Source of the DNA: Cryptomeria japonica
Lineage: Eukaryota > Streptophyta > Pinopsida > Cupressales > Cupressaceae
DNA: 64,000 nucleotides
Assembly (NCBI RefSeq): GCF_030272615.1
Contig: NC_081414.1
Coordinates: forward strand, 309,813,164 to 309,877,163
Direction: 5' to 3'
Positions 22,652 through 33,100 of the stretch are shown in pieces; within the stretch, counting starts at the first letter, position 1, and every line of letters starts with the position of its first letter. The translations under genes were made by a program, and so were the position numbers. Under the pieces are notes generated by a model that was given only the letters and a program-made list of their open reading frames with translations, had not been told where the DNA came from and searched no databases.

Positions 22652-24060
22652 TCACAACCTAGTGCAAGCGAATCAATTCTTTCAGGTTTTAGAGTATCAA
22701 AGGCTTTATGCTTGGGCAGTCCTAATATGTGTGAAAGAGGTATTCGGGATATAAACTCCTCATCACATGTCATGATGGGTATAGGGTATGCATCTATTAT
22801 AGGATAAAACTCCTAGAAGTTTACTGTTTATTTTTCTACCACTTTATACTGTATAATTTCTTTGGTTGATTTTTTTGATTAAAAGTTAATCATTTGAGAA
22901 AAAATAGCTTCCCAATAGACTCCAATATATGTTATAGCAGTAAGGGCTTTGGCTTTACTCTGGCTCGACTTTCAGTCTTTTATTGAATCAATATGGAAGA
23001 AGAAAGGAGCATGAAGATGCATATTGTTTATAGTGTTCAGATGCAATTATGTGCACATGTATAATCACAATCTATTATGGTAATATGATATTTTACAACC
23101 ACCATTCTATTCATCTTTACCGTAGTTGGGGAAAAACTAAAGTGAAGATGAAATTTTACATTAGAATTATAATATCAAAAATCACATTTCTAGAACATTT
23201 GCCCCCATTGAGTTTGCATTCATTGCCTTCCATGAGACCATGCCTAGATTACACATTTTGTAAAATAATTCACAAGTCTTCTTTTTGTTCCTACATCTTG
23301 TAAATGTGTCTATTAGGGTGGTTACAACCTCATCAGAAAGTTACTTATTCAATTGTATTTTATCACATTTCCACACCATGTGTAATAGGAGCACGACACT
23401 TACATCGTAATGATACAGCAAGGTAGGAGTTTGCATTAAGTTTATGGCATGACAACATGTAACTTAAATGTGTAAGTTTACTCATCCAATCAAATGATAT
23501 AGGTTTCAATGGATCAAAATGTAGTTCTTCTGCAAAACTAACCAAATTATAGTTCTTATGAGTTTACCATAAGATGAATGGATAGACTGATTGGTAACTC
23601 TGCATACTGAGTTGGCATGTTGGAACATGTTCTCGAAGATTCAACTATGGGAGAGATTTGGATCTTCATTTAGGACATTCATAGTTGGACCTATTAAAGG
23701 GCAAGTTCAAAATCAAGTGGATGCTGGGGGAAAGACAAAGGGATGGAATTTGCTTAAAAAGTATAGAAGAATTTTCAAAATTTTCTCTGTCAAAAAGTTC
23801 AGTTCTTACAAGTTATCATTTGTGGAAAATTTGACTTTTTACTTGTAAAGAAATAGTAAATTCAATGAATCTGTCTAGAGGAGGTAAGGATTGGAGAGTA
23901 CATCCTTGTTTTTTTTGATTAATATAGAGGGAATTATATGGAGTCCCCACTCTTGAGCTATGAAAGATATGATACACATATATATAAACATACAAAACAA
24001 TTGCAAAAATCAGACAAAAGGCCATTACCAAAGCCCATACAGAAGAGGTCACTCATCCAA
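22650..24060. other. PTPA 3' region or intron, then unassigned DNA
   Basis: No convincing second PTPA exon could be picked by eye. Short frames (for example 23,591-23,848 on +) are not recognised. The + frame from 23,938 joins the repeat copy at 24,061 and may be an extension of its ORF. Confidence 0.45.
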
Positions 24061-24369
24061 TTAGTCGAATTAAGAGACAAGATGAAATATATGTATTTTT
24101 GCCAGTTGGATTCTTTGAAGAAGAGTCAGATAGACGACTTGGTCTTTTTGTTGATTCATGTTCATAGTTCGTAGAAGCTCATGCCAGATTGGGATAACAC
24201 TTTGGATGCTTGCTCGGATTCATTGGACTTGATTGATTTACAATAGGATACCTTGCCTAACATTTCCATGGAAGAATTAGATTCAGTACTGGCTAGATTC
24301 TTGGAGTATGCTAGGAGAGAGAGAGATGCAGGGAGGAATCTTCTAGAAGATTCTCTATTTGATGACTAG
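24061..24369 (+). pseudogene. C-terminal end of the unrecognised large ORF, copy 1
   Basis: Same frame as the 3' end of the large ORF at 43,835-47,120: VELRDKMKYMYFCQLDS, TLDACSDSLDLIDLQ, then SMEELDSVLARFLEY and RNLLEDSLFDD before TAG at 24,367. Two in-frame stops (near 24,174 and 24,246) break it. Rich in D, E and L; probably helical. In this copy the frame is open upstream to 23,938 (KPIQKRSLIQ), which copy 2 lacks, so copy 1 may keep a piece of the original joint. Confidence 0.6.
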
Positions 24370-25314
24370 GTATCTTTTTATTGGGCCATACGTGGGTGGC
24401 GCCATTTTTGATGTAAACCCTAATTAGGGAAATTCTAGGGTTTTGTTGGCATGATCTTGGCCGTTGATCTTGTATCAATCTTGGCCATCCATTTTGTAAG
24501 AGACTATATATGCCTCCTTGTCTCTCATTTGTAAGAGAGTTTTTGTAGAATTGTTGGTATATGCTGCAACTATTTGAATCATAATCATTGTTCAATTGTT
24601 GGTGATTTTGCTCTTCAAGTGTTGTCTTTGCATTCATAGTTCTCAATTCCTCCAAGTTAGATTAGAATTTATTTTCATGTATGTTAGATTGACTGAAAGA
24701 TTTGTTGAATTTATTTGTGTGGAATCTTTAATCCATACCACTAGCCTCTTCCTGCTGGTAAGTGCGCCTTGTGTGGTCAACTGGAAATTTAAGTATGCTT
24801 AACTTCAACTATTGCGCGTCCCTTGACAAGCATCAACTTGGATGGTGTCAACGTTTGATGGTGATAGCCTGAAAATCTTAAAGTATACCTTAGACAATTG
24901 CACTAAGCTTGTGTCAATACCTGTTTGTGAGACCTCGCCTAGTTTGATTCCACTAGATCTGTTCATCATTTCCTACATTCCTAGGCTTAGAACAGATTTC
25001 CTGAACCCTATTCTTTTTGCCCCCCCTTTTTTTTAGTAAGAAGTAAATCCAGAGCCATATTGATAAATCTTAAGTTGTCAGCACACCTATTCCGCATCTT
25101 CATGATAATCCAAACATTTGTGTAAGTCCCCAAGTGAACACAACAATTCACATCGACCATTGAGTTATGCATTCGTCAAGACCTGACATGTAGAAACTTT
25201 GGAATCATTTTAGTTGATCTCATTCTTAGCATCTGAAGAGATTTTGTTCAAGATAGGGTAAATTATCTTGGTAATTTATTCTATAATGTTATGTGCCTAA
25301 AACACACATCAACA
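24061..25314 (+). repeat. 1.25-kb repeat, copy 1 (with 46,824-48,064)
   Basis: Begins TTAGTCGAATTAAG and ends CACACATCAACA, matching 46,824-48,064 nearly base for base over most of its length. It contains the end of an ORF (to 24,369), then a non-coding tail with a TATA-like TATATATGCC near 24,505. The ends suggest an ORF terminus plus a 3' LTR or 3' tail of an unassigned element. Confidence 0.88.
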
Positions 25315-25365
25315 GGACATAACACATTCTCATACACAATTCAGCCTTGAGTGCACTTTAAGAGG

Positions 25366-25830
25366 GTGCTATGCACAACATTTGCTCATGAGCACATATA
25401 GGAGGTAGTTGTGCACAAAAGGAGTGCAGAGCGCATTTTGAGGGTTGACTTGCACAAACAAGGGTGCAAAGGTGCAAATGAGATGGTCTCATGCACAACA
25501 ATGATGGGCGGGTTAGAAGGCTTGGAATGAATAGAAGTGAGGAAGTGCCTTTGGAAGATGCGTTTTGGGAGTGCATTTGTCATAGGTGGATGCACAAACT
25601 GCTAAGCGGACATGACAAGGTAGTGCTTGCACATGCCTCATGGGGTTTTATCAAGACTTAAGCAAATTTCTTCCTCACTTATCTTGATAACATACTAAGG
25701 GTAAGCTTGCACAAAAGAGAGGGCACAAATAGACCCCATGTCTGCATAAATGAAGCTAGAGCAGGTTTCAAGTGTTGCTTCGCACAAACTTGGGGTGCAA
25801 GGGCGTATATGGATGAAGTGCTTGCACAAC
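25366..25830. repeat. Dispersed TGCACAA motif cluster
   Basis: About nine copies of TGCACAA(A/C) or close variants (near 25,371, 25,411, 25,451, 25,492, 25,590, 25,625, 25,705, 25,783 and 25,822) at irregular spacing. It sits just upstream of the chromovirus gag relic, so it may be an LTR or leader region. Confidence 0.6.
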
Positions 25831-25964
25831 CTAGATCGCAGTTTTTACCTCTTCATACATTGGGTGCATTTGGTATGTGGGCCTTGGCCAAATGGATTAG
25901 TCTTTGATCATCATGTTCCATATCAATAGAAGGTTGCAATGGCATCCTTATACTTGGATCCATA

Positions 25965-26920
25965 TTGATTCATTTGGTATTCTTGGCTTTGATTCATGTG
26001 GTTTGTTTTCTAAGGGGAACTCACAATGGTAGTTTTATGGGTAGCTACTTAAACCAAATCACAAAATTAAAGCAAATAGGTATGGTCAAGAACTATTTGC
26101 ATCAATTCCAGACCTTGCCTTTAAGAGTGAAGCATGTTATAAAGGAAAAATTGAATAAAATATATCTAGGAGGTCCAAAGGACAACATCAAATATGTGAT
26201 ATGCATGTTTAATCCAAGTTGTCTCCTAAGTAATGATTTTGGAAAGGGAAATAGAGGAAAAGGTATTGGCTAACATAAAGGATGAATTCCCTAGTAATGA
26301 AGATTAGAGGACCCTTGCATCATTAGTCCTTCAACCTATGATATTGACGTGTTAACGAATTGAAGAAAAAAAGACTAAAGCTTTATGTTTTAATTGTGAT
26401 AACAATATATTAGAGGACATAAATATGTTGAAAAGGAGTTCTATATTGAGGGCCCTAATGATTATGAAGAGGCCTTAGTGGTTGTGGAAGACCTAGAAGA
26501 TCTCCATCAAACTATTTCTTGCGTTGCATTCTCATAATTTCAGGTTAATGGATTTACAACTATTTGTTCAGGGAAATGCCATTGTATTAAACTCACCATG
26601 GAAGACTACATGCTTATTCTCTTTTAACTATCCCAATGGCTAGAACAAACATTGTTTTGTGAGTCCAATGGCTTAATACCTTGGGAATAATTGAGATGAA
26701 CTTCTCCTAGAAGTTCATGCATTTTCACTGTAAGGGTAGGAAATTTGAATTAAGAGGATTAAGTGTGAAGTGTCCACAACTAGTAAGCTCTCACCAAATG
26801 TAAAATATGCTTAATAGGGTAGTAGACAATGTTTTAGCTAAATTGTTTTCATTAGAAGTGTAACAATTAAAGAGTACTACATCATAAGACTCACAAGAAG
26901 TTATAGATGGGCACTTAATA
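25965..26920 (+). pseudogene. Ty3/gypsy gag-protease relic (chromovirus type)
   Basis: The gag part (26,060-26,230) reads VKNYLHQFQTLPLRVKHV, then KDNIKYVICMFNPS, characteristic of Ty3 gag. Near 26,360-26,400 a half knuckle (KALCFNCDN) is followed, after frame changes, by RGHKYVEKEFYIEG and a run to about 26,537. Then comes the protease to RT linker (MARTNIVL, QWLNTLGIIEMNF, CKGRKFELRGLSVKCPQLV). Multiple stops and frameshifts. RT, RNase H and most of integrase are missing before the chromodomain at about 27,200. Confidence 0.78.
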
Positions 26921-27288
26921 GTTTGGAAGATAGGCCAAAAGGATTGCCTCCTAAAAGAGATCATGATGATGCACTAGGGTACCATTCACCATCCATCACT
27001 TCTCCTTCGAAGGTACACTAAAATGTTAAAGTAGTGGATGAACACATTCAACACAAACAAGAGCTACTCTCAAATCTCAAGGATAACAAGGCAATTACAT
27101 AATAAAATTATGTAGCAAGTTGATGAAAATAGAATTTCAGCCCAGATAGAGTTACTAAAGTTTGATGTGAAGGGAAAAGTCATATTGGGACCTAAGGGAA
27201 TTTTTCAAACATGAACTAAGTGGTTGAAAACAAGGGAAATTATTGAGTATGTAGTGAAATGGAAGAATTTGTTGACAAAGATGCGATA

Positions 27289-27293
27289 TTGGA
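27289..27293. repeat. Target site duplication TTGGA (left)
   Basis: TTGGA immediately before TGAAAGATCC; repeated at 28,705-28,709. Confidence 0.9.
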
Positions 27294-28704
27294 TGAAAGA
27301 TCCCTGATGGATCTCTTTTACCAATCTGCTGTAATTTTTATTTATTTAAATTGATTTTTCCTGCTTATTAATATTTTCTTTCAGAAATAGACAGAAGTTG
27401 CAGAAGGGTTGAATTCTTTTTGTATTTTGATGATTTTTCAACAAGTAAATAATGAAGTACAAGTACATGAACAAAGTACTGAAAATGAAGTTCATATACA
27501 GCCAAAACAAATTCGATTCAAGGCAGATTTCTGAATATAAAATCAAATATTTGACCAGATGAAGATTTCCAATAATTTCAGGAAGATTACAATCAGGAAT
27601 AATTCCAACCTGGATGCTGAAAGAGTAACATAACTAGGAATGAAGTTGTGGCAAGATTCCAGCCCTCCAAGTGCTGCACGTGGGAAGGAAAGTGGCTGCC
27701 AGGTACAGCCGTACGGCTGCCAAGTACACCCAACTGGTTAGAAACCCCAAACCCCACGCTGAACTCTGTCAGAATTGCTGAACCTCCAGAAAGAATGCCG
27801 TACAATCTCCAAGATGCTAATAGCTGCAAACAAATCCAAACCACTGTATTGGGGGCTACGTCCCAAACAGGCAAGGCATTGGGGTTGGCGTCCCAGATGC
27901 TGAAAAGCTCTTCCAGAGCCAAATCTCAAATCCAAGATGTAAAATGTGTAAAAGATAATCATAGAATGAAGCTCCTATCCCCTTATAACCCCTCTCAATT
28001 GCAAATCGAACCCTAATTGTCTCCAAGTGGCGTGGTCTAGTGGAAATGTTATAATTTCTTCTTTTAAAGTGGTCATGTTACTAGAAAATGACCTTTTTCC
28101 CCATAGACAGAAATCTGCTCACTGAATTGCCCTGAGACCAAAGAGAAAGATTTAAAGAATTTCAAGATCTTTCCAACGAGCTATCACACAATAGGATGCG
28201 CATCCAGATGAGACCAAAAATCCCCTTATTACCCCAAAATGGCTAACAACTTAGCCTTATTTAATTATTAAACGCTAACTTAGGAAATATTAAAAATATA
28301 ACCCAAATAGCCACAAAATGCCCAACTGACATTACAAACCCTAAAATCATCCTGTCACCTGTCTGTGACTGAAGTCGGAAATCAAGGATTCACTGGTAGT
28401 CTCATCCCTAAAATCTAGGGATGTTCCTAAAATTTAGGAAACAAGCCCAATCTCTTTGAAACTGAAACCATCTAAAAGGTCATGAATAACCTCACGACTG
28501 GCAACTGTCACGACCTCCTAAAATTTAGGGATACCCCCTAAAATCTAGGAACTGCTCCAAACTGGCTCCAAACTGCCTGTAAAGCCAAAATCCAATCACT
28601 ATATGCACTGAATGAGTCCCAATCAACCTCTGCTAGCCTACGAGACTCCAATGATAGGCCAACTCCTCCGTCTCCGATGTCCACTCTAGAAAGGGGACAT
28701 GACA
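27294..28704 (-). mobile_element. Solo LTR, 1,411 bp, TGTCATGTCCCC family
   Basis: On - it starts TGTCATGTCCCC (at 28,704) and ends GGATCTTTCA (at 27,294), flanked by TTGGA on both sides. A TATA-like GTTATAAGG on - lies at about 27,982-27,990, giving a U3 of about 720 bp. The + frame at 27,648-28,016 inside it is not recognised. Its start resembles the 966-bp LTR at 4,245 (TGTAATGTCCCC), so the two may be distant members of one group. Confidence 0.88.
27983..27989 (-). promoter_or_regulatory. TATA-like box in the 1,411-bp LTR
   Basis: On -, TTATAAG within GGGGTTATAAGGGG, in the right place for the U3/R border. Confidence 0.4.
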
Positions 28705-28709
28705 TTGGA
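28705..28709. repeat. Target site duplication TTGGA (right)
   Basis: Directly after the terminal GACA; matches 27,289-27,293. Confidence 0.9.
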
Positions 28710-28904
28710 AGATGAAATGTTATTGCAAAAGCATACATGGATCATCAACATTGAGGACAATGTTGGTTTTGAGGGGAGGGGTATGCTATGCCCTTATCCT
28801 ATAACTTGTATTGAGATATGTGATAATCCTTAATTAAGTCGATTTTGAGTCCATAACTATAATTATGGTATGCTAAGTTGGTCTCACTGGGATTAGGTCA
28901 CTAA

Positions 28905-29640
28905 AATATTATTATCTTTGATTTCAGGATGGGATTTTGGGTTTCTTGGTAAATTTTGGTGTACTTCCAAGAAAATATTAAATACACAATTGAAGAGAAT
29001 CATGTTGTCCACCTTTAAATGGATGGACAAACTGAAGTAGTTTATCAAACCTTGGTTTAGCAACTTAGAGGGTACAATATGAAGCATTCGAAGACGTGAG
29101 TTGAGAGTCCTGCATATAGTTATCATTTCTACAACCCGACAATTCATTTTTTAACAAATAGTTTTCCACTGCAGGCTGTGATTTCTACCTCCTTTTTTGC
29201 TTGATATAGTGTGGCATAGTCACAAGAGAAGGGTGAATATTTTGACTCGAAGGTTGATAAGTCTGAAGGTTCATAGGATACATATAGCAAGTACAGATCC
29301 AAGTGCAATGAAAGCTTAAGGAAACATAAGAGAAGTATAAATGGAGACATAACCAACATCACATCAAGCAAAAGTTTAAGGTGAGTGATAGAGTTTGGTT
29401 GTACATGGGCAATGATAGGCTTCAAGGAGTAACAAGAAAGATGAAACCATTGAGGGATGGCTTTCTTTAGTTCTAGAACAGGTTGGCAAGAATGTATCAA
29501 TGATGGATGAAGAAGAACAATTGGTAACCTAAAGAAGAGGTTTGAAAGAAATGTCCACATCTTATGAGACCCAAAGTTTTTTTGGATCAACAACTTCCTA
29601 ATTGGGGAGTTGTGATCCAAAAATGGGATCTTGATTATAA
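28905..29640 (+). pseudogene. Ty3/gypsy integrase core and C-terminal relic
   Basis: Frames scattered across stops recover the Ty3 integrase order: GFLGKFW-like (28,930-28,960), the DGQTEVVNQTL equivalent (29,010-29,040: DGQTEVV then TLV and QLRGYNMKHSKT), EYFDSKVDKSE (about 29,237-29,270), then KFKVSDRVWLYMGNDRLQG in a shifted frame (29,368-29,430) and RKMKPLRDG. This should precede a chromodomain, yet it lies after one, so it comes from a second element or from a rearrangement of the one at 25,965. Confidence 0.75.
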
Positions 29641-29940
29641 TTGGAAGGTCACGCTTTTGCCATTTCTGTCAAGGAAGACTAGTCAAGGAGTCCCTTCATG
29701 AGAGTGAGTTGGTTCCAGAGCGTTAATGACTTGTAAGGTTGGTGAAGATACAGATGATATAGGACAAACTTGCTTGTAGGTTTGAGAACTTTGCATTTTT
29801 CCAATGTTGGCGGGTTTGCCACTTATGTAGGCCTTGGACATTCATTCATCTCAGCAAATTTGTAAACTATTGTGATGAATAGCTGTTTGCAAATTCATCA
29901 AAAGTGGCAAACTCATTCGTGTGTGTGTAAAACAAAGAAG

Positions 29941-30214
29941 TTGATGGCTTTTGTTTGTTCATTTCCACCGCTAAGCATGAGAATGCATGTCTTGACCGTT
30001 GGGAGTTGTGTAGGCCACATATACCCATTTGGATGACCACACATGGTTTGCCCTCATTATCTTAGGGCAATTGGTTTTTGATGGCTTTTGTTTGTTCATT
30101 TCCACCGCTAAGCATGAGAATGCAGGTCTTGACCCTTGGGAGTTGTGTAGGTCACATATACCCATTTGGACGACCACACATGGTTTGGCCTCATTATCTT
30201 AGGGCAATTGCTTT
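29941..30214. repeat. 137-bp tandem duplication
   Basis: Copies start at 29,941 and 30,078 (TTGATGGCTTTTGTTTG) with only a handful of differences. Confidence 0.93.
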
Positions 30215-31297
30215 TTGCATGCTAGAGACACCATTGCCATACGGTTTTGCAAATAGAAGAAGCTAAATGAAGGTTGTTCAAGCTTGTGTAATGTGTTGAA
30301 GAGCTTTGTAGGTCATATTTATATTGTACATCATTGTGTTTGACTGTACTAAACTAGTGCATATTGTAGATGAGGAGTGACTTGCCTCTCAATTGGAATT
30401 TTCTCCCTTTTTTTGATTTCTCCAAATAACTTGTCCTAGTAATTGTCTTATAGTTTCTTGTTATTGTCTTCATGTTTCCATTGCCTTTTAATGTTGTTTA
30501 GGTGTACTGTATGGCTGTCCCATGGCTAGAGGATTGTTAGCACTAACTACGTTCGTTCTTAAGGGTGTTTTGAGTAGTCACTCGGTAGAAATTTGTAATT
30601 GTTAAGCTGATTAGGAGTATCTTGATCTGTATGTGGATGAGATTTCGTAACATTAATGTAAAGTTGGATTTGTATACCCTTTGAAAAATTTAAATTTGTT
30701 AAATTATCAAAAACTTCATTAGCTTGCATTTTTTACATGATGCAGGGGTGGAGTGGTTGACAACCTCAAGATTAAGTTGATTCGTTGGACCTTACATCTA
30801 AATGTTCCATGGCTTTAGTAAAATGTAGATAGTGGAACCTTGCTATATATTGTGAATATAATCTAAAGATGGTCATTTGGACCTTACATCTATTATTGCT
30901 TTCAAGTTCCATTGAGTTTTTTGATGGGGGGATGGTTTTGGGGATGAGGGGACCAAGGGCATAAGTTTGGGGATGGTGAAGCAAGGGCGGTGAGGGGGTG
31001 GTGCAAATATAGTACTTGAAAATTTAGTTATAAAAAGATGTGTAAGGAATAAGTATAAGGATTGAAATTGAAACTTGGCTTACTATTGAAAGTTTAAACT
31101 AATAAACTTAAAAATCATGGCAATGATTGCATTAAACTTTAACAATGTTGCGCAGAGTTTTGGTACTTTGGGTGCAAATCAAGAATAATTGTAAGGTTTG
31201 CAAATGTAGCTTTTGCATACTAAGTGAAGTTTAAACTAATAAACATATAAATCATGGAAATGATTGCATTGATTAATAACAATGGTCGATGTAGGTT
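30215..31297. other. Unassigned spacer
   Basis: No recognised ORF. It holds a G-rich block (30,921-31,003) and a 23-bp word (30,785-30,807) that recurs at 39,989-40,011. Two related stretches with AAGTTTAAACTAATAAAC occur at about 31,091 and 31,209. Confidence 0.5.
30921..31003 (+). repeat. G-rich block, possible G-quadruplex
   Basis: At least seven runs of three or more G on + within 83 bp, several spaced by ten or fewer bases. Confidence 0.5.
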
Positions 31298-31428
31298 TGG
31301 GGTCAAGGGGCAGTGCCTCTTGAGAGGATTTGGGGCATAGCTCCCATTGGGGTCAAGGGGAATTGCCCCTTATGAGGGTCTGTGGGTAGAGCCCCCAGTG
31401 GGATCAAGGAGCAGTGCCCCTTGTAGGG
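31298..31428 (+). repeat. ~50-bp G-rich minisatellite, left of copia insertion
   Basis: Units begin TGGGGTCAAGGGG at 31,298 and 31,348 and TGGGATCAAGGAG at 31,399, each with a GCCCCTT and a GGGTAGAGC part. Unit three is cut by the copia element and continues at 37,440. Confidence 0.85.
31424..31428. repeat. Target site duplication TAGGG (left)
   Basis: TAGGG immediately before the LTR start TGTTAATTT; matches 37,440-37,444. Confidence 0.93.
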
Positions 31429-32193
31429 TGTTAATTTTAGGATCAGACTGTAACAATTAGATAGCAGTAACAGAAAACAAGACAATGTACACAATGAACA
31501 CCAATATACCCTGGGAAAACCTCCCTCTTGGAGGTAAAAAAAACCTAGCAACAAATCTCAGATCTTTATTAGACAATAACCAATTGAATCTTTACAATGA
31601 GCTTCACCACTTGAAGCTATCAGCACAGTAACCTAGGACATACAGCAGTGATAAACTTATCTGAGGTACTGATGTTGCTGTCACACGAAGGATGGTAGAT
31701 TGAAGTTTAGTTCGCTGTCACAGAGATGATGTTTGCTGCCCCTTTAGATCAGTTTGCAGTCCTTAAAAGGTTCGCTGTGCATTCAAGGGTATACGCTGTG
31801 CATCTACCAAAATTCGCTGACTTCTAATGATGATTCGCTGTCTCCTGAATGTAATTTGCTGATCACAGAGATGCTTGCTGTAGGATACCGAAATATAAAT
31901 GTAATCGCTTGATGGAAGATAGAAGGTATTCGCTGAATTGTATGTTAGAACAATGAAGTTGACATTACATATATATGTGACACTAGCCCTCCAAATTGCC
32001 TTAGGTTGGCCTTGTCAATATTGACGCTAAGAGGAATAGGTCACAATTAAGATGCAAATTATACAAGTTACATATGCTACCCACATAGGGCTTGATTAAT
32101 ACAAACACGTTTTATACTTTGGTAGGCTCATACACACGTTAGGTGTGCTAGGTCGGTCCTAGAAGGGCTCCGACCTAGCTACATACACTAACA
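31429..32193 (-). repeat. 3' LTR of the copia element
   Basis: 765 bp, starts TGTTAATTTTAGG and ends CATACACTAACA on +. Lacks the ~20-bp insertion found in the other LTR. Confidence 0.95.
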
Positions 32194-32207
32194 TTCCCTC
32201 TTAGCTA
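32194..32207 (-). other. Copia polypurine tract
   Basis: On -, CTAAGAGGGAA directly precedes the 3' LTR start TGTTAG. Confidence 0.8.
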
Positions 32208-32571
32208 GGGAGGAGACCTTCACAAGATCTGAGATACATGGCTGCTCCAATGAATACAACCACCATGGCTACTCCCACGTATGACATTCACCATAGCTAC
32301 CCCCAGAGGGTGATCAAGCACAAGTGCTGAAACATATCCACTATGCCTACTCTTAGAGGGTGGGTCCACCATACCTATTTGTAGATTGTGGGAAAACACA
32401 AGTATAACATGGAATTTCATCCATGACATCCATCATGGCTACTCGCAGTGGATGGATCCACCATGCCTACTCGCAGAGGGTGGAGGAGGGCTTTCACCTC
32501 AAACTTCTCCCAGAGAAGAGTGCATTACCACCATGCCTACTCGTAGAGGGTGGAAGATACATCTCATTGTA

Positions 32572-33100
32572 TCATTGATGCTGAGACTCTCTCTCAGCAA
32601 GGGCTTCATTCTCCATGACTCCAAGCTTGTCCCGAAAATGCACAAACTTCACTTTGGCAAGGGGCTTGGTGAGAATGTCAGCCATCTGCTCCTCAATGCA
32701 AATGTATCTCAATTGAACAACATTCCTTTGTACCATATTCTTGATGTAGTGGTACTGGATCTCAACATGTTTTGATCTGTCATGGAATACTGGATTAACC
32801 GAAAGCTTCACACAACTTTGGTTATCACAATGGATGATAGTAGGCTCCAACGATTGTCTGAACAATCCTGCAAGGAGCTTCCGAAGCCACACTGCTTCGC
32901 GAGATGCCACACATGCTGGAATGTATTATGCTTCTGTAGTACTCAATGCCACTGAAGACTGTTTCCTGCTACACCAGGAAATCATGGCAGATCCCAAGCT
33001 GAAGCAAACTCTGGAAGTGCTCTTGCAATCAGTGACACTTCCCACCCAATCAGAATCTGAATAACCTTCCAAATTTAGAACAGTGTTGGAGGAGTACTTC
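32572..33100 (-). pseudogene. Copia RNase H
   Basis: C-terminal pol domain that would remove RNA from the RNA-DNA hybrid. Motifs in order: GYSDSDWVGSVTDCKSTS, the STTEA region with its Glu, and IHCDNQSCVKL, then HIRTKHVE-like KHVEIQYHYIK and ADILTKPLAKVKFV near the end. One stop follows STTEA (about 32,924). The frame ends at 32,572, about 380 bp before the 3' LTR. Confidence 0.9.

Larger units (their letters stand above)
27190..28796 (+). pseudogene. Chromodomain and 3' end of Ty3 pol, split by a solo LTR
   Basis: Upstream of the insertion the frame reads TKWLKTREIIEYVVKWKNL, the core of an integrase-linked chromodomain, which would direct insertion to marked chromatin. Downstream of the LTR it resumes with DEMLLQKHTWI and EDNVGFEGRGM, and a GGGGAGGGG purine tract at about 28,777. 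The halves join in frame (AILEDEMLL) when the LTR and one TTGGA are removed. A frameshift lies between KWKNL and the DAILEDE segment. Confidence 0.8.

Noticed and set aside
27593-28016. Possible small genes on both strands near 27.8 kb
   Set aside because: They lie wholly inside the 1,411-bp solo LTR and overlap each other.
31298-31554. - frame through the minisatellite
   Set aside because: It is formed by the GC-rich repeat unit and the LTR edge.
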